This document shows positions 5,414 to 7,957 of a DNA stretch of 7,957 nt, piece after piece. The DNA comes from Deltaproteobacteria bacterium (GTDB lineage: Bacteria > Bdellovibrionota > UBA1018 > UBA923): positions 1-7,957 of the forward strand of contig JACQAX010000429.1 in the NCBI GenBank assembly GCA_016194795.1. The letters run 5' to 3'. Position numbers and translations under genes: made by a program. The stretch's first letter is position 1, and each line of letters starts with the position of its first letter. The notes beneath the pieces were generated by a model that saw only the letters and a list, made by a program, of their open reading frames with translations, was not told where the DNA came from and made no database searches.

Positions 5414-7957
5414 ATGAGTACGCGCCGCACGTTCTACCTTGTCGTGAACGCCTTCGTCGTCCTGGCCGCCCTGGCCGCGGCGGCCTCGCGCGCGCCCTCC
5501 TCGCCGGACTGGTCGCAGACGTGCAAGAAGCTCTCGCCCGACGAGACCGATCTTTTCAAGACGATCGCCGCCGACGACACGATCGTCGGCGAGTCGATGC
5601 TTCGGATCCGCGAGCTTGCCGCGCTTTTCGGCACCGACAAGCTCGAGAAGGGCCCCATCACGATGGAGCTCTACGTCTCGGCCGAGCACGGCATCAACTG
5701 GGCGCTGCTCGAAAGCTTCTCGAAGGTCGTGCTCGCCGACTGCCAGATGGTTCGCGAAGGCGACGACCCGAGCGTGCGCCTGACGCGCAAAAACAACCCG
5801 AAGGAATACCGCCGGGCCAAGCGGCTCTGCGGGCCGGCCGACGACGCCCGCAAATGGATCGATTTCGACAGCGACGTCGAGGTGAACCTCCGGCGCGAGA
5901 TCTCGCTCCGCCGCGGGATGGTCGACGCCCAGACCCGCCTGCCGGTCGCCCCCGACAAGGCGGCCGACAGCTGTCTTGCGTCGAAGAAGATCGAGCGCAT
6001 CGAGGATGCCGTCGAGAACCTCTTCACCTGCCTCAACGCCTTTCAGCTCAACCTGCTCGAGTACGACTTCAACGCCCGCCACTACGTCGTCGACCGCACG
6101 GGCAAGCTCGTCCCGAAGGTGCTCTCGACGCCGCTGCAGGAATGCGTGCGCGGCTACATCGAGGAGCAGCGCAAGCAGGCCTCGAAACCGGAAAAACCGA
6201 ACGGAAAACCGGCGCCGGCGCCGCAGCCGGCTCCCAAGCCCCGGCCGCAACCGGCACCGCCGGCTCCCAAGAAAAACGACCCCGTCCCGCCGACAAAAAA
6301 ACCAGCTTCTCCCAACGTGACGGCCCGCTCCCCCTCTCCCAATGGCGGGCCGTCACATCCCCCTTCCATCCCGCCGCCGCCGCCATGCCTGCCCGGCGAC
6401 CCGAAAAGCGGCGGCGCCTGCGCCACCGACTCGTGCGTCCGCCAGCTTGCCGACGACGCCCACGGCGGCTACGTGAAGCTGCCGCCCACCTTCACCTCGA
6501 GCGACGCGCTCGACGACTACGCCCGCCACAAGGGCGAGTACGTGTACGCGCTCACCAAGCACCAGGCCAAGCTCCTCGCGCAGGGCTTCGTGGTCGCCGC
6601 GTACCAGCGCCGCTGGAAGATTCCCGAGGCCTACAACAAAAACCTGCGCGAGTTCTCGGCCGCCTGCGGCGATGCCGGCATCCGGGCGTCGCTCGACGAA
6701 GCCATGGCGCCCGAGCTCATCGACGAAACCATTACCGACGGCGCCTACAGCTCGAAGTTCGCCGACCAGACCCGGATGGCCGAAACGAAGGGCCCCATGA
6801 TGGTCGCCAACATCGACCGCATCCTCGCCCTGCGCAAGCTCGTGGCGCTGCTCAAGTGGGACTTCGGCGCCAAAGAGGTGTCGACCCTCAAGGCGCCGGG
6901 CTGGCTCGAGTATCTGCCGATCCTGCATTACTTCGCCGACGGCGAGCTCGCGATCAGCTTCGGCAACGTGGGCCAGTATCAGTGCAACATGTTCGCGCTC
7001 ATGCAGGGCAACGATTTCGTGCCGCGCACGAGCGACCTCCTCACGAAGGCCGACGCCGCGATCCTCGAATGGTGGAACGACGAGGAGTTCCGCAAGCTCG
7101 CCTTCTGCTCGCCCTCGGGGCGCTGCGAATATCCCGGCGCCTTCCAGCGCTACCTTTCCGAAACCTCCAAAGACACCTTCAAGATCGCCGACCAGCTCAA
7201 GCGCGACCTGGCCGCCGCTCGCGTGAGGGGCGACGCCAAGGAGATCGAGCGCCTCGAAAGCCTCTACTCGACCGTCTCCGTGAAGCTGCGCTACTGGTGC
7301 GGGATGCGCGAAGAGGCGGCTGAGTCGCTCATCGGCCTCGAGCAGCAGATCGTGACCCTCTACCCGGCGCTCGCCCACGCCGAGGACAACCACGGCAAGC
7401 CCGGCGCGCCGCTCTTCGAGCGGCTGCGCGGCTTCGTCACCACGAGCGAGGGCAAGGCCGCGATCGCCGACGCCGAGGCCGAGCGCACGCTGCCCGTCAT
7501 GCAGGACGAGCTGAAGAAGTACCTCAAGCACATCTGCGACGACTGGACGAAGGGAACCTCCGAGAGCGCCTTCATGGCCGTGCTCGGAAAAGATTTTCTC
7601 GAGGGCTTCGAGCCGCCCGGCGGCGACCGTTCGCGCTTCTACGGCTGCGAGTTCGGGCACGACGCCGACGAGTGGCGCAAGCTGAAGGAGCTTCCGGGCT
7701 TTCTCGTCAAGGTCGGGCTGACCACGCTCGACGCGCTTTTCATCTACAGCGCCGCCTCGGGCGGGATCTCGAGGCTCTTCACCCCGCGCGGGCTCATCAT
7801 CGGCGGCGTGACGGGGGCGGCGTTCACGGGCGCCAACTACGGCGTGAGCTACCTGCTCGCGCGCTACAACGACCAGGCCTGGGACGATTACCATCTGGGC
7901 TCGGCCGCCGCCGTTCGCGGCGGCATCGACAGCTACACGAACGCGCTCGCCGCGATC
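5414..7957 (+). CDS. Large exported cysteine-rich protein of unknown function (C-terminus cut by window end)
   Basis: This frame is open for 848 codons from ATG 5414 to the window end, with no stop. Residues 1-25 form a signal peptide: basic TRRTFYL start (Tat-like), hydrophobic core (10-24), AAA before S25 as a likely cleavage site. An N-terminal domain (about 30-250) carries six cysteines (37, 110, 139, 187, 206, 244). A Pro/Lys-rich linker (258-324) follows, ending in five prolines and Cys325. A second, mostly helical domain (about 330-760) holds most of the other cysteines, 16 in total, consistent with disulfides in an oxidising compartment. A charged helical segment (590-640) may be coiled coil. 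Two hydrophobic stretches come near the visible end: 762-780 and a glycine-rich 793-815 (GLIIGGVTGAAFTGANYG), which may span or insert into a membrane. ATG 5414 follows AAGGAG and gives the signal peptide directly. I recognise no family or enzymatic motif. Confidence 0.85.
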   Translation, partial: MSTRRTFYLVVNAFVVLAALAAAASRAPSSPDWSQTCKKLSPDETDLFKTIAADDTIVGESMLRIRELAALFGTDKLEKGPITMELYVSAEHGINWALLESFSKVVLADCQMVREGDDPSVRLTRKNNPKEYRRAKRLCGPADDARKWIDFDSDVEVNLRREISLRRGMVDAQTRLPVAPDKAADSCLASKKIERIEDAVENLFTCLNAFQLNLLEYDFNARHYVVDRTGKLVPKVLSTPLQECVRGYIEEQRKQASKPEKPNGKPAPAPQPAPKPRPQPAPPAPKKNDPVPPTKKPASPNVTARSPSPNGGPSHPPSIPPPPPCLPGDPKSGGACATDSCVRQLADDAHGGYVKLPPTFTSSDALDDYARHKGEYVYALTKHQAKLLAQGFVVAAYQRRWKIPEAYNKNLREFSAACGDAGIRASLDEAMAPELIDETITDGAYSSKFADQTRMAETKGPMMVANIDRILALRKLVALLKWDFGAKEVSTLKAPGWLEYLPILHYFADGELAISFGNVGQYQCNMFALMQGNDFVPRTSDLLTKADAAILEWWNDEEFRKLAFCSPSGRCEYPGAFQRYLSETSKDTFKIADQLKRDLAAARVRGDAKEIERLESLYSTVSVKLRYWCGMREEAAESLIGLEQQIVTLYPALAHAEDNHGKPGAPLFERLRGFVTTSEGKAAIADAEAERTLPVMQDELKKYLKHICDDWTKGTSESAFMAVLGKDFLEGFEPPGGDRSRFYGCEFGHDADEWRKLKELPGFLVKVGLTTLDALFIYSAASGGISRLFTPRGLIIGGVTGAAFTGANYGVSYLLARYNDQAWDDYHLGSAAAVRGGIDSYTNALAAI
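6317..6356 (+). repeat. Perfect 12-bp inverted repeat inside the linker-coding DNA
   Basis: GTGACGGCCCGC (6317-6328) and GCGGGCCGTCAC (6345-6356) are exact reverse complements around a 16-nt pyrimidine-rich loop. It lies in frame in the proline-rich linker (residues 302-314, VTARSPSPNGGPS). It may be a small inserted repeat element tolerated in the linker, or an mRNA hairpin. Confidence 0.85.

Noticed and set aside
4328..6250. Open minus-strand frame of about 640 codons
   Set aside because: It crosses from the PIF1-like gene through an intergenic region into the exported protein gene and has no domain signal; the + strand frames explain the sequence.
5521..7323. 600-codon + strand frame
   Set aside because: It is out of frame with the gene starting at 5414 and reads as Arg/Pro-rich noise. 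The 5414 frame has a ribosome site, a signal peptide and a coherent protein, and simply has no stop before the window end.
6353..7894. 513-codon minus-strand frame
   Set aside because: Antisense shadow of the large exported protein gene, with low-complexity Val/Ala/Glu/Arg translation.

Overview
This is a GC-rich bacterial window with four complete genes and two partial ones, all on the + strand. Most codons end in G or C. Several products carry export signals and multiple cysteines, so they probably work outside the cytoplasm. The composition and gene mix would fit a high-GC Gram-negative such as a deltaproteobacterium/Bdellovibrionota-like lineage. Nothing here fixes the taxon, so this is a weak guess.

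Left part (1-800): the window opens inside the C-terminal end of a trypsin-like serine protease (GDSG catalytic motif). Next comes a compact accessory unit at 207-787. It is a pair of perfect 42-bp inverted repeats around a visibly lower-GC gene for a small XRE-type helix-turn-helix protein, whose last codons lie inside the right repeat arm. This unit looks acquired or mobile, and the perfect arms could allow inversion of the segment.

Middle (819-5227): a candidate promoter with a perfect TATAAT precedes a gene for a membrane-anchored or secreted protein of unknown function with a Thr/Pro-rich stalk. Only 33 bp further on is a full-length RecQ helicase (core, four-cysteine zinc site, HRDC domain). 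An 11-bp overlap then leads into a PIF1-family helicase. RecQ and PIF1 are both 3'-5' / 5'-3' DNA unwinding enzymes of the genome-maintenance type, and RecQ- and PIF1-family enzymes elsewhere act on G-quadruplexes, forks and recombination intermediates. Their overlap suggests translational coupling and joint use of opposite-polarity helicases.

Right part (5228-7957): a 186-bp gap contains weak terminator-like hairpins and a CT/AG stem that puts the Shine-Dalgarno sequence in its loop. It is followed by a very large exported protein of unknown function that runs off the window (848 codons, no stop seen). That protein has a signal peptide with a Tat-like start, 16 cysteines, a long proline-rich linker and two glycine-rich hydrophobic segments near the visible end. 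A 12-bp perfect inverted repeat lies inside the DNA coding for the linker.

No rRNA, tRNA, CRISPR array or recognisable transposase was seen. The most interesting items are the inverted-repeat/XRE unit, the overlapping recQ-pif1 pair and the unclassified exported proteins around them.
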